Assembly: GCA_002049985.1 (NCBI GenBank)
Contig: MVCY01000082.1
Coordinates: 1 to 5,987 of the forward strand
Source: Candidatus Latescibacteria bacterium 4484_181
GTDB taxonomy: Bacteria > Latescibacterota > MVCY01
Direction of reading: 5' to 3'
Length of the DNA: 5,987 nt
Positions 1 to 5,987 of the stretch are shown here, in pieces. The notes beneath the pieces are model-generated. The model was not told the DNA's origin, made no database searches, and saw only the letters and a list, made by a program, of their open reading frames with translations. Within the stretch, counting starts at the first letter, position 1. The number at the start of each line of letters is the position of its first letter. Both the position numbers and the translations under genes were made by a program.

Positions 1-962
1 AGATAGGTCCTCTCCCAGGTTTGCTTAATCCCATAGTGAATTGCCTGTAGAGGACCAACCTTCTTTGTAGTAAATCCGGCGCTTATGCCGATCGCCCCGT
101 ATTCCACAACCCGGTTTTGGGCATCATATTGTTTCTTCATCTGGGTTATGACGGTATCTTTGTAGTATTCCCCGTCGCGTCTCCATTCCACTGTTATTGA
201 CTCTCCAGGGTGCGAGTATATTTCGTCGACCACATCCCTCCACTGGGTAACCTGTTTACCGTTTATCGCAGTGATCACGTCTCCCTGACGAATTCCCGCT
301 CTCTGAGCTGGGCTCCCTTTTTCCACCCTCCCAACCACAGGCTCAATAAATGGTGATATACCTAAGATCTCATCTTCTGGCTGGAGCGTGACCACCAGCG
401 TTTTTACTTCGTTGCCTCTTTCCAGTTTGATCTGAAATGTCTTGCCCCTGTTTAAGGTAATTGCTCTCTGAATCTGGGCCCAATTTTGCACCCTCTGATC
501 TTCTATGGAGATTATCCGGTCGCCGACTTCTATTCCCACTGCTTCAGCCGGGGAGTTCTCCAGCACTTCTCCTATCCTGGTAGTGTTGTATGCGGGAATT
601 CCCCAGCCGAGGGTCAAGGCGGAGAATATGAAGAAGGCGAGTAAGAAATTCATGAGAGGGCCAGCGGCGATAACCGCTATCTTGGTGAAGATAGGTTTTG
701 AGGCGAATTCCCAGGGTTCTCCTTTGATCTCAGCCTCACCCAGGTCGGACTGTCCGGCTATCTTAACATAGCCTCCCAGCGGCAACCAGGAGATGCAGTA
801 TTCGGTCTCCCCAATCTTCTTGCCTATCATCTTAGGTGGAAATCCTAAGGAGAATTGCTCGACCCGAATCCCTGAGCGTTTCGCCACAGCAAAATGTCCC
901 AGTTCATGGATGAAGATTACCAGTCCCAACACAAGAAGGGTAGCGACAATTGTAATGAACAT
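1..962 (-). CDS. rseP: RseP-type site-2 intramembrane zinc metalloprotease (partial, C-terminus beyond window)
   Basis: Site-2 proteases cut membrane-bound substrates such as anti-sigma factors within the inner membrane. Translating the minus strand from the ATG at 962 gives 320 codons open to the window edge with no stop. Residues 2-18 are a hydrophobic helix running into the zinc motif HELGH (19-23). A GGY motif follows at 63-65, then GPLMNF (101-106) in a second membrane segment (about 93-118). Two PDZ domains follow, at about 128-195 (SPAEAVGIEVGD core) and 207-285 (SPAQRAGIRQGD core), the tandem arrangement known from E. coli RseP. The C-terminal LDG motif, which supplies the third zinc ligand, would lie outside the window. 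The start is supported by AGGAAG (970-975), seven bases upstream and overlapping the dxr stop. It is the last visible gene of the uppS operon, 11 bases after dxr. No lesion is seen. Confidence 0.95.
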   Translation of the reverse strand, partial: MFITIVATLLVLGLVIFIHELGHFAVAKRSGIRVEQFSLGFPPKMIGKKIGETEYCISWLPLGGYVKIAGQSDLGEAEIKGEPWEFASKPIFTKIAVIAAGPLMNFLLAFFIFSALTLGWGIPAYNTTRIGEVLENSPAEAVGIEVGDRIISIEDQRVQNWAQIQRAITLNRGKTFQIKLERGNEVKTLVVTLQPEDEILGISPFIEPVVGRVEKGSPAQRAGIRQGDVITAINGKQVTQWRDVVDEIYSHPGESITVEWRRDGEYYKDTVITQMKKQYDAQNRVVEYGAIGISAGFTTKKVGPLQAIHYGIKQTWERTY

Positions 963-973
963 CCTTTCACTTC

Positions 974-2140
974 CTATTCATACTTAGCAACTATGCTTTT
1001 GGCCTGCTGCCGAGCCCAAGAGTCGGCCTGTAAAATCTCATCTACAGTGGCGCCAGCGGTCACATTGTGTCTGTTCATAACGTCTTCGACTACTTCTGGA
1101 ATCTGCGTAAAGCTGATTTGTCGGCACAAAAATGCTTCTACTGCCACCTCATTGACAGCGTTCAGGACTGCTGGCATGCTGCCTCCTATCTGTGCTGCCT
1201 GATAGGAGAGCCTCAAGCATCGAAATTTCTCCTGATCTGGCGGTTCAAAGCTTAACTCAAGCCTCTGGGAAAAGTCCAACCTCAATTCCTCTCTCTCCAC
1301 TCTTTCTGGATAGGTGAGGGCATATTGAATGGGCAACCTCATATCCGCCACCGCCAGTTGGGCTAAGATGGAACCGTCGATGAACTCAATCATTGAGTGC
1401 ACTGTTGACTGGGGGTGAACGACAACGCTGATCCGGGAGGGAGGGACTTTGAAAAACCAGTGAGCCTCGATCACTTCCAGCCCCTTGTTCATTAAAGTTG
1501 CTGAATCAATGGTGATCTTTTTTCCCATCTGCCAGGTGGGGTGGACCAGCGCATCAGAGGGCGTTACACTCCTCAATTTCTCCTGGGGCCACCGCAGAAA
1601 CGGACCCCCAGATGCGGTCAGAATGAGCCTTCTTATCTGTCGGGCGGGGTTGTTGTCTATACATTGCCAGATAGCGCTCATTTCGCTGTCGATCGGAAGC
1701 AGTCTTACTCCCCACTCCTCTGCTGCTCTGGTGATGATCTCTCCTGCTATAACGAAGGATTCTTTGTTAGCTAAAGCCACATCCTTGCGTGCCTTGATAG
1801 CCTTCAGGGTTGGAAGCAGTCCTACTGCACCCACCAGGGCATTGATAACCAGTGTGGTCTCTGGGTATTCGGCCACTTGCATCAACCCTTCGCTACCTCC
1901 TATCACTTCTATATTTATGGACTTCAATTCTTGCTGAACGAGGGGCACCAGAGACTCATCGGCAATAGCTACCAGCCGAGGACGGCAGCGCGCTGCTTGT
2001 TGGCATAGAAGCTGTGCGTTTCTGCCAGCAGTTAGCGCTACCACCGAGAAACGCTGGGGGAATTTCTCCAGAATTTGCAAAGCAGCCCTGCCAATAGAGC
2101 CAGTAGAGCCTAAGAGGGCGACCTTCTTTAAGATGCTCAC
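974..2140 (-). CDS. dxr: 1-deoxy-D-xylulose 5-phosphate reductoisomerase
   Basis: This enzyme (also called IspC) converts 1-deoxy-D-xylulose 5-phosphate to 2-C-methyl-D-erythritol 4-phosphate with NADPH and a divalent metal, the first committed step of the MEP isoprenoid pathway in the cytosol. The 388-residue product has normal length. Visible motifs are the NADPH-binding GSTGSIG (11-17), ANKES (124-128), the metal ligands in DSE (151-153), SGGPF (177-181), the flexible lid HPTWQMG (200-206) and MNKGLE (217-222) with metal ligand E222. It starts with GTG, and its first bases overlap the cdsA stop in a GTGA arrangement, which suggests translational coupling. The Shine-Dalgarno sequence is weak (GGGAT around 2147-2151). 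Coupling may be impaired here because cdsA now has an early stop. The dxr reading frame itself is undamaged. Confidence 0.98.
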   Translation of the reverse strand: MSILKKVALLGSTGSIGRAALQILEKFPQRFSVVALTAGRNAQLLCQQAARCRPRLVAIADESLVPLVQQELKSINIEVIGGSEGLMQVAEYPETTLVINALVGAVGLLPTLKAIKARKDVALANKESFVIAGEIITRAAEEWGVRLLPIDSEMSAIWQCIDNNPARQIRRLILTASGGPFLRWPQEKLRSVTPSDALVHPTWQMGKKITIDSATLMNKGLEVIEAHWFFKVPPSRISVVVHPQSTVHSMIEFIDGSILAQLAVADMRLPIQYALTYPERVEREELRLDFSQRLELSFEPPDQEKFRCLRLSYQAAQIGGSMPAVLNAVNEVAVEAFLCRQISFTQIPEVVEDVMNRHNVTAGATVDEILQADSWARQQAKSIVAKYE

Positions 2141-2814
2141 TGCAATATCCCAGCTAGTTTAAGATAGAGATAAGCCAAGGGTAGAGCACAAAACACACTG
2201 TCGAATCTGTCCAGGACACCTCCATGCCCGGGGATTATCCGGGAGGAATCCTTTACCCCAGCATCTCTTTTGAATAAAGACTCTATTAGGTCTCCAAGTT
2301 GGCTCCCAATCGCAATAATGAAGCCCAGGACAAGAGGTGTTGACTGTTGAGAGCAGAGGCAAAATAGTTTGGCTACCAGCAAAAACGACCACCAATGCCC
2401 CTGCAATTCCCCCTAAAGATCCTTCTATTGACTTCCTAGGGCTAGAAAACTGCTCAGACAGCCCACATAAAAGACTGCTAACAGGGTCGAACCTGCATTA
2501 GCCAGAGCAGAACCTGAATCTCTGCGCCAGAGTTCGGGAAACAACACCAGCAAAATCACCCCGACCAGGATAAAGTCTATGTGTTCGGTACCCCAAAAGA
2601 AAAACTCCCAGCTTATAGCCAAGGCCGCCAAGGTTCCCCAAACTCGCTGTGGCCTCCATCCTTTTGCCTTTTGTAACTGGAAAAGTTCCTGAATTCCGCA
2701 CACAATCACCAGGTCAACGAACACTAGGAGACAGAGCCCACCCTGCCTGATCGCCAGAAGTATTAGAGGAACAGAAAAGACAGCTACCAGGACTCTCTTG
2801 GCTAAGTTAGACAC
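2137..2814 (-). pseudogene. cdsA: Phosphatidate cytidylyltransferase, broken by internal deletion and frameshift
   Basis: Intact CdsA is a polytopic inner-membrane enzyme making CDP-diacylglycerol from CTP and phosphatidate. The GTG start (2812-2814) has a good site, AAAGGAG, inside the end of uppS. The N-terminal half reads in one frame to about 2437 with several hydrophobic helices, then meets TAG at 2425-2427. The homology resumes one frame over near 2443 with SPRKSIEGSLGG, equivalent to the family's SPKKT-EG motif. It shifts again around 2337-2350 back to the first frame for the C-terminus. The family signature is complete there (SLFKRDAGVKD, then PGHGGVLDRFD). About 50 residues that normally precede SPKKT, including the D-x-x-AY-x-x-G segment, are absent. 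The 678-base span is short against a usual 270-285 codons. It could be a true pseudogene or an assembly error, which matters because cdsA is usually essential. Confidence 0.85.
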
Positions 2815-2820
2815 GCAAAG

Positions 2821-3570
2821 CTACTCCTTTACCTTACCGAATCTTCTCTCTCGGGACTGATAGCTTTCGATGGCCTGGTAGAGATGTCTCCTTCTGAAAT
2901 CTGGCCAAAGAACATCGGTCACCCATATCTCAGTATAAGCCATCTGCCACAGGAGAAAGTTGCTCACCCTCATTTCCCCGCTGGTTCTTATGAGCAAGTC
3001 GGGGTCAGGTAGATCAGCGGTAAAAAGGTGTGCCGAGATGGTCTTTTCATCGACCTTCTCCGCCTTCTGTTCTCCCTTTTCCACCTCTGATGCGATCTGA
3101 CGCACGGCCTCCACTATCTCTCTCCGGCCCCCATAGTTCAGCGCCAGATTGAGTATCAAACCGGAGTTTCTGGAAGTAAGCTCGATTGTTCTCTCCAAGA
3201 CTCTTTGACAGGAACGGGGCAACTGCTCAATCTTGCCGATGGTTCTCACCCTCACATTATTTTCGACCAGCTCTTTGGTCTCCTTCTCTAAGGTCTCCTT
3301 GAGAAGATTCATCAGGGCAGATACCTCTTGGGGGGGGCGTTTCCAGTTCTCGGAGGAGAAAACATAGAGGGTGAGCACCTCAATTCCCAGTTCTCCTGCT
3401 GCCCTTACCACGTCGCGCACCGAGTCAACTCCCGCTCTGTGGCCGGCAATCCTCTTTTCGCCTCGCTGTCTGGCCCATCGACCATTGCCATCCATAATTA
3501 TGGCTATATGGCGGGGCAGATTTCCCCTTTGAATCAGCCGCTGCTGAATCTCTTTGTCCTGTTGTTCCAC
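2821..3570 (-). CDS. uppS: Isoprenyl (undecaprenyl) diphosphate synthase
   Basis: This cis-prenyltransferase condenses farnesyl diphosphate with isopentenyl diphosphates to form the C55 carrier used for peptidoglycan and other surface polymers. It acts at the cytosolic face of the membrane. The 249-residue product matches the family length. Motifs in order are MDGNGRWA (26-33, catalytic D27), GHRAG (43-47), SSENW (72-76), NYGGR (145-149) and the diphosphate-binding block with R195, R201, S203 and E214 within DLLIRTSGEMR and SNFLLWQ. The start is GTG (3568-3570). An in-frame TAA lies 9 bases upstream, and the only other candidate starts nearby are CTG codons. AAGGG (3580-3584) sits 9 bases before the GTG. 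It is the first gene of the operon here, with cdsA starting 6 bases after its stop. The usual upstream pair pyrH-frr is absent from the window. Confidence 0.97.
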   Translation of the reverse strand: MEQQDKEIQQRLIQRGNLPRHIAIIMDGNGRWARQRGEKRIAGHRAGVDSVRDVVRAAGELGIEVLTLYVFSSENWKRPPQEVSALMNLLKETLEKETKELVENNVRVRTIGKIEQLPRSCQRVLERTIELTSRNSGLILNLALNYGGRREIVEAVRQIASEVEKGEQKAEKVDEKTISAHLFTADLPDPDLLIRTSGEMRVSNFLLWQMAYTEIWVTDVLWPDFRRRHLYQAIESYQSRERRFGKVKE

Positions 3571-3584
3571 TTTTGAAATCCCTT

Positions 3585-3613
3585 ATTATACACTTTTGTC
3601 TGGGCAAAGTCAA
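3585..3613 (-). promoter_or_regulatory. Sigma-70-type promoter of the uppS operon
   Basis: On the minus strand TTGACT (3608-3613) and TATAAT (3585-3590) are separated by exactly 17 bases, a near-perfect housekeeping promoter. Transcription would be expected to start near 3578, only about 8 bases before the uppS GTG. That would make the mRNA almost leaderless and leave the AAGGG site at 3580-3584 outside it, unless the start point is further upstream or a longer transcript also exists. Position and fit are seen in the sequence; use is inferred. Confidence 0.75.
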
Positions 3614-3625
3614 GCACAAAATGGG

Positions 3626-3691
3626 ACAAAGCCGAGAGTCCCTGCTTTGTTTCAGTCAATTGTAGACTGAAATGTTGCTTGAGAGCAACAT
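3626..3691. repeat. Chain of three abutting perfect inverted repeats
   Basis: Three perfect hairpin-forming repeats follow each other without a gap. ACAAAGC (3626-3632) pairs with GCTTTGT (3644-3650), loop 11. TTTCAGTC (3650-3657) pairs with GACTGAAA (3665-3672), loop 7. ATGTTGCT (3672-3679) pairs with AGCAACAT (3684-3691), loop 4. Neighbouring hairpins share one base at each boundary. No T-run follows on either strand, so they are not ordinary terminators. The block lies just upstream of the uppS promoter. It may be a structured RNA, a regulatory site or the remnant of a small mobile element; I do not recognise the family. Confidence 0.75.
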
Positions 3692-3936
3692 GATGAATCT
3701 CTGGAAGTAGCAGAAACCCTCTTCCTCTTTTGGTTTCCCAAATAGGTTATTTTCCCTACTTGTTTAAATTTAACTTAAAGCTGTAGTGGTGTCAATAAAA
3801 ATCTGCACCCGCCAACAGGACCTGCTGTCAGCGTCAATCCCTGTAGTTCTGCGTCCTGAGATAAAAGCCAATTTCAGACTCCGGCCTCAAGACTGTCTTT
3901 TGTCCCAGCGCAGGAGAGCACTGGATACTGCTCAGA

Positions 3937-3964
3937 GCGATTCGGACTGAATCGCAGCGTTTTT
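3937..3964 (+). terminator. Probable Rho-independent terminator
   Basis: GCGATTC (3937-3943) and GAATCGC (3949-3955) form a perfect 7-bp stem with a 5-base loop, and five T residues follow at 3960-3964. The four bases between stem and T-run make it less than ideal. No plus-strand gene ends here, so it may mark the end of a lost gene, a non-coding transcript or a leader. Confidence 0.5.
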
Positions 3965-3989
3965 CCCCACCTCAGGTTTTAATTTCTTG

Positions 3990-4018
3990 TTGCAAACAGG
4001 GGCTATTTCTGTTATATT
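3990..4018 (+). promoter_or_regulatory. Probable promoter of the rightward pseudogene pair
   Basis: TTGCAA (3990-3995) and TATATT (4013-4018) lie on the plus strand with 17 bases between them, matching the housekeeping consensus at 4 of 6 and 5 of 6 positions. The expected start is near 4025, next to the palindrome AAAATTTT (4023-4030). It lies upstream of a good ribosome binding site at 4061-4067, in the right place to drive the URO-D-like gene. Confidence 0.6.
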
Positions 4019-4039
4019 TAGGAAAATTTTGCAATCCTT

Positions 4040-4057
4040 AACCAGATTTCAACCAGA
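4040..4057 (+). promoter_or_regulatory. Direct repeat AACCAGA in the leader
   Basis: AACCAGA occurs at 4040-4046 and 4051-4057, 11 bases apart start to start, about one helical turn. It lies between the expected transcription start and the ribosome binding site, a typical place for a repressor to bind on one DNA face. The role as an operator is inferred. Confidence 0.3.
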
Positions 4058-4060
4058 AAC

Positions 4061-4077
4061 AGGGAGGTTTGCACTTA
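4061..4077 (+). promoter_or_regulatory. Ribosome binding site and eroded start codon of the URO-D-like gene
   Basis: AGGGAGG (4061-4067) is followed after 7 bases by TTA (4075-4077), in frame with the conserved N-terminus ITPRETFLETL. This is where an ATG would be expected, so the start codon seems to have been lost. A TTG at 4069-4071 is in frame but only one base from the Shine-Dalgarno sequence. Confidence 0.5.
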
Positions 4078-5205
4078 ATCACACCCCGTGAAACGTTTCT
4101 AGAGACGCTCTAGTTTGGTAGGCCGGACAGGAATACCCCTCGCCCCCGGAGGGCCTCGGGAATCTACCTTAGTTGCCTGGCACCAGCAAGGGCTGCCACG
4201 GGGGAAAGACTACTACGAAGTGTTGTTGGAAATCTCAGGAATAGAGTCTGAGCCTACTCAGCCTCGGGTAAGCTTAGATGTCTCTTTCAAAATAATCCCA
4301 CAATTTGAGGAAAAGATCCTAGAACACAAAAACGGGCATTACATTGTTCAGGACTGGATGGGAGCTATTACCGAGATATCCGACGAGTACAACTATACTT
4401 ATATCGGTTCGGCCAAGGATTTTGTCACTGGTAAACGGCACAAATTCCCAGTTGAGGATGGAAAGGACTGAGAGGAGATGAAAAAACGCTATCTGCCTGA
4501 TACGCCGGGGCGTTTTCCGAGGATTTTAACCAACGATGTGGGGCCTCAAAGGACAGAGACTATGTTGTCGGTCCTGGCTTCACAGGTCCTTTCTGGCGGT
4601 TACTAGAGTGGTGCGGCTTCGAAAATCTCTGTGTCCTAATGATTGATGAATCGGATTTTGTCCAGGAGATGATTGATTTCTGGACCGATTTTGTTTCTGA
4701 GACCATGGCACCTATTCTGGAGAATGTTGAGCTTGACTACGTGTGTATCTCTGAGGATATGGCCTACAAAGAGCACAGTATGATCTCTCCCCGAATGGTA
4801 CGAAAATTTCTGCTGCCCACTTACAAGCGCTGGGTTTCAGAACTCAAGAAGGGTGGCTGCCCCATTGTCTCCTTAGACTCGGATGGTTACATCGGGGAGC
4901 TGATCCCCATCTGGATTGAGGCAGGGATAGATTGTTGTGAGCCCCTAGAAGTGGCAGCAGGTAATGACATCGTCGAGTATCGCAGACTCTACGGCAAGAG
5001 GATGGCTTATAAAGGAGGAATTGACAAACGGGATATCGCCAAAGGGGGAGAGGTGATGCGACAGGAGGTGATGCGAGTGGTGCCGCCGCTGTTGAAGGAG
5101 CGCGGATTTATCCCTGGGTGTGGTTATGGAGTTCCCCCCGACATCTCCTGGCCCAGCTATGTGGAATACTCGCTACTGCTGGCTCAGTTGAGCGGCTTGA
5201 TATAA
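4075..5205 (+). pseudogene. Uroporphyrinogen decarboxylase-fold (URO-D/MtaA-like) protein, decayed
   Basis: Joining frames gives a nearly complete protein of about 375 residues of the URO-D superfamily. This includes haem-pathway decarboxylases and many methyltransferase-like proteins of unknown substrate. Recognisable stretches are ITPRETFLETL (4078-4110), then FGRPDR and IPL, WHQQGLP, the mid part GPFWRLLEWCGFENL, DSDGY, EVAAG, GGIDKRDIAKG and the C-terminal VPPDIS with a usual ending at TAA 5203-5205. Lesions seen are TTA in place of ATG (4075), TAG at 4111-4113 near an expected arginine, one extra A at 4132-4133, TGA at 4469-4471 where family members have tryptophan before EEMKKRY, and one missing base near 4518. 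From about 4519 to the stop the frame is open. It reads more like a MtaA/CmuA-type relative than HemE, but the substrate cannot be told. The nagB-like gene follows 127 bases later. Confidence 0.85.
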
Positions 5206-5332
5206 AGACCACCGTAGTCTCACAGCGCATAAGTTAGCAGATTTCGTGCAGTGGTCTGAGATCACCCAGCGATTTTTCAGCAAGAGTGAGATGAACAGAA
5301 AACGGCGACCTTTAAAGAGGGAGGAGGTTCTT

Positions 5333-5987
5333 ATGCAGATTCAGGTGTTCGAGAGTAAGCAGGAGATGGCCAAAGCTGCTGCCGCTAAGGCGGCGAAATT
5401 GCTGAAAGAAGCTATAGACGGGAAGGGCACGGCGGCTTTTATCGCTGCTACCGGCACTTCGCAGTTCGAGTTTCTGGAAAACCTCACCGCTGGCAAAAAC
5501 CATTATGTTTCATCTGGATGAATATGTGGGGCTTCCGGAATCTCACCCTGCCAGTTTCCGCCGCTATTTAAAGGAAAGGTTCTCCAGACCCTGAGGCGGA
5601 GTGCCGGAGGCTTAATGGAATTATATCTGGCCATATTATTGATGTGGCCTTCGTCGGCATCGGTGAGAACGGTCACCTGGCCTTTAACGATCCGCCAGCA
5701 GATTTCCAGACCGACAGCCCTTACATTGTAGTAGAACTGGACGATGCCTGTCGGCGGCAGCAACTGGGAGAGGGATGGTTTGCCAACATTGAAGATGTTC
5801 CTAAGCAAGCCATTTCCATGTCCATAAAGCAGATTATGAAATCAAGGGCTATTGTTTGCACTGTCCCGGATAGGAGAAAGGCACAGGCAGTGAAAGACTG
5901 CCTGGAAGGAGAAATTTCGCCGTGGCACCCAGCTTCCATACTCAGAGAACACTCCAATACATTTCTGTATCTGGACAAAGATTCAGC
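5333..5987 (+). pseudogene. nagB: Glucosamine-6-phosphate deaminase-like protein, broken by two deletions (3' end beyond window)
   Basis: NagB-family enzymes convert glucosamine 6-phosphate to fructose 6-phosphate and ammonia in amino-sugar catabolism; this subgroup may act on another sugar phosphate. The ATG at 5333 follows GAGGAGG (5321-5327) at 5 bases. Frame one runs to about 5500 (EMAKAAAAKAAKLL, ATGTSQFEFLENL), then stops at TGA 5519-5521. The frame switches near 5495-5501 to TIMFHLDEYVGLPESHP up to LKERF (5582), then TGA at 5592-5594. From 5584 a third frame, PDPEAECRRLNG, continues open to the window end with GIGENGHLAFNDP (about 5656-5694) and the C-terminal VPKQAISMS region. Compared with E. 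coli NagB, about 5 residues are missing at the first junction and about 20 at the second. The active-site DEYVGL and GxGxNGHxAFN motifs survive. It was probably co-transcribed with the URO-D-like gene. Confidence 0.85.

Larger units (their letters stand above)
3571..4068. other. Divergent intergenic spacer without a supported gene
   Basis: About 500 bases separate uppS from the rightward pseudogenes. I see no gene with a ribosome binding site and recognisable product, and no tRNA. Contents from left to right are the uppS promoter, three abutting inverted repeats (3626-3691), a pyrimidine-rich and then AT-rich stretch (3718-3780, including GAAACC 3713-3718 paired with GGTTTC 3732-3737), an unexplained segment (3781-3936), a terminator-like hairpin (3937-3964) and a rightward promoter (3990-4018). 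The unexplained segment could be the remnant of a lost gene or a non-coding RNA. Confidence 0.7.

Noticed and set aside
505..1937. Plus-strand open frames opposite rseP and dxr
   Set aside because: They are shadows of strongly supported minus-strand genes and have no recognisable products.
2335..2450. Programmed frameshifting in cdsA
   Set aside because: A block of conserved residues is physically absent, so a frame change alone cannot restore the protein.
3586..3594. DnaA-box-like TTATACACT near uppS
   Set aside because: Only one imperfect copy, and it overlaps the -10 element; no sign of an origin.
3789..3812. Possible insertion-sequence end (GTGTCAATAAAAATCTGCAC)
   Set aside because: It vaguely resembles transposon ends, but no inverted partner, target duplication or transposase is present in the window.
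3789..3950. Open frame of 53 codons starting with GTG on the plus strand in the spacer
   Set aside because: It has no ribosome binding site, no recognisable motif and ends inside the terminator-like hairpin. Chance or a remnant is as likely.
4111..4471. TAG and TGA codons in the URO-D-like gene as recoding (pyrrolysine, selenocysteine or TGA read as tryptophan)
   Set aside because: The same gene also has two frameshifts and a lost start, no recoding structure was seen, and TGA serves as a normal stop for cdsA.
5206..5257. Inverted repeat AGACCAC / GTGGTCT between the two pseudogenes
   Set aside because: The stem is only 7 bp with a loop of 38 bases and no T-run; this can occur by chance.
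5503..5978. Minus-strand open frames opposite the nagB-like gene
   Set aside because: The plus strand encodes clear NagB-family motifs here; the minus-strand translations show none.

Overview
The window has two parts. The left part (1 to about 3620) is a compact minus-strand operon of bacterial envelope and isoprenoid housekeeping genes, read uppS, cdsA, dxr, rseP (rseP runs off the left edge). This order is widely conserved in bacteria. uppS makes the C55 lipid carrier for cell-wall precursors, cdsA makes CDP-diacylglycerol for phospholipids, dxr catalyses the first committed step of the MEP isoprenoid pathway, and rseP is an intramembrane site-2 protease. uppS, dxr and the visible part of rseP are intact, tightly packed and mostly start with GTG. 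cdsA is not intact: a piece of its core is missing and the rest lies in two frames.

The middle (about 3571 to 4068) is a non-coding divergent spacer of about 500 bases. It holds a near-consensus promoter for uppS, a chain of three abutting perfect inverted repeats (3626-3691), a terminator-like hairpin (3937-3964) and a promoter facing right (3990-4018).

The right part (about 4069 to 5987) carries two decayed plus-strand genes that probably once formed an operon. One is a uroporphyrinogen decarboxylase-fold (URO-D/MtaA-like) protein with two nonsense codons, two frameshifts and a lost start codon. The other is a glucosamine-6-phosphate deaminase-like gene (nagB family) with two internal deletions, continuing past the right edge. 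Both protein families are readily recognisable once frames are joined.

The organism is a bacterium of middling GC using the MEP pathway. URO-D-like plus NagB-like neighbours are reminiscent of uncultivated heterotrophic phyla, but I cannot place it. I see no convincing new system. The most notable items are the broken, normally essential cdsA inside an otherwise healthy operon, the chain of three hairpins, and the clustering of lesions, which could be real gene decay or consensus errors in the assembly.
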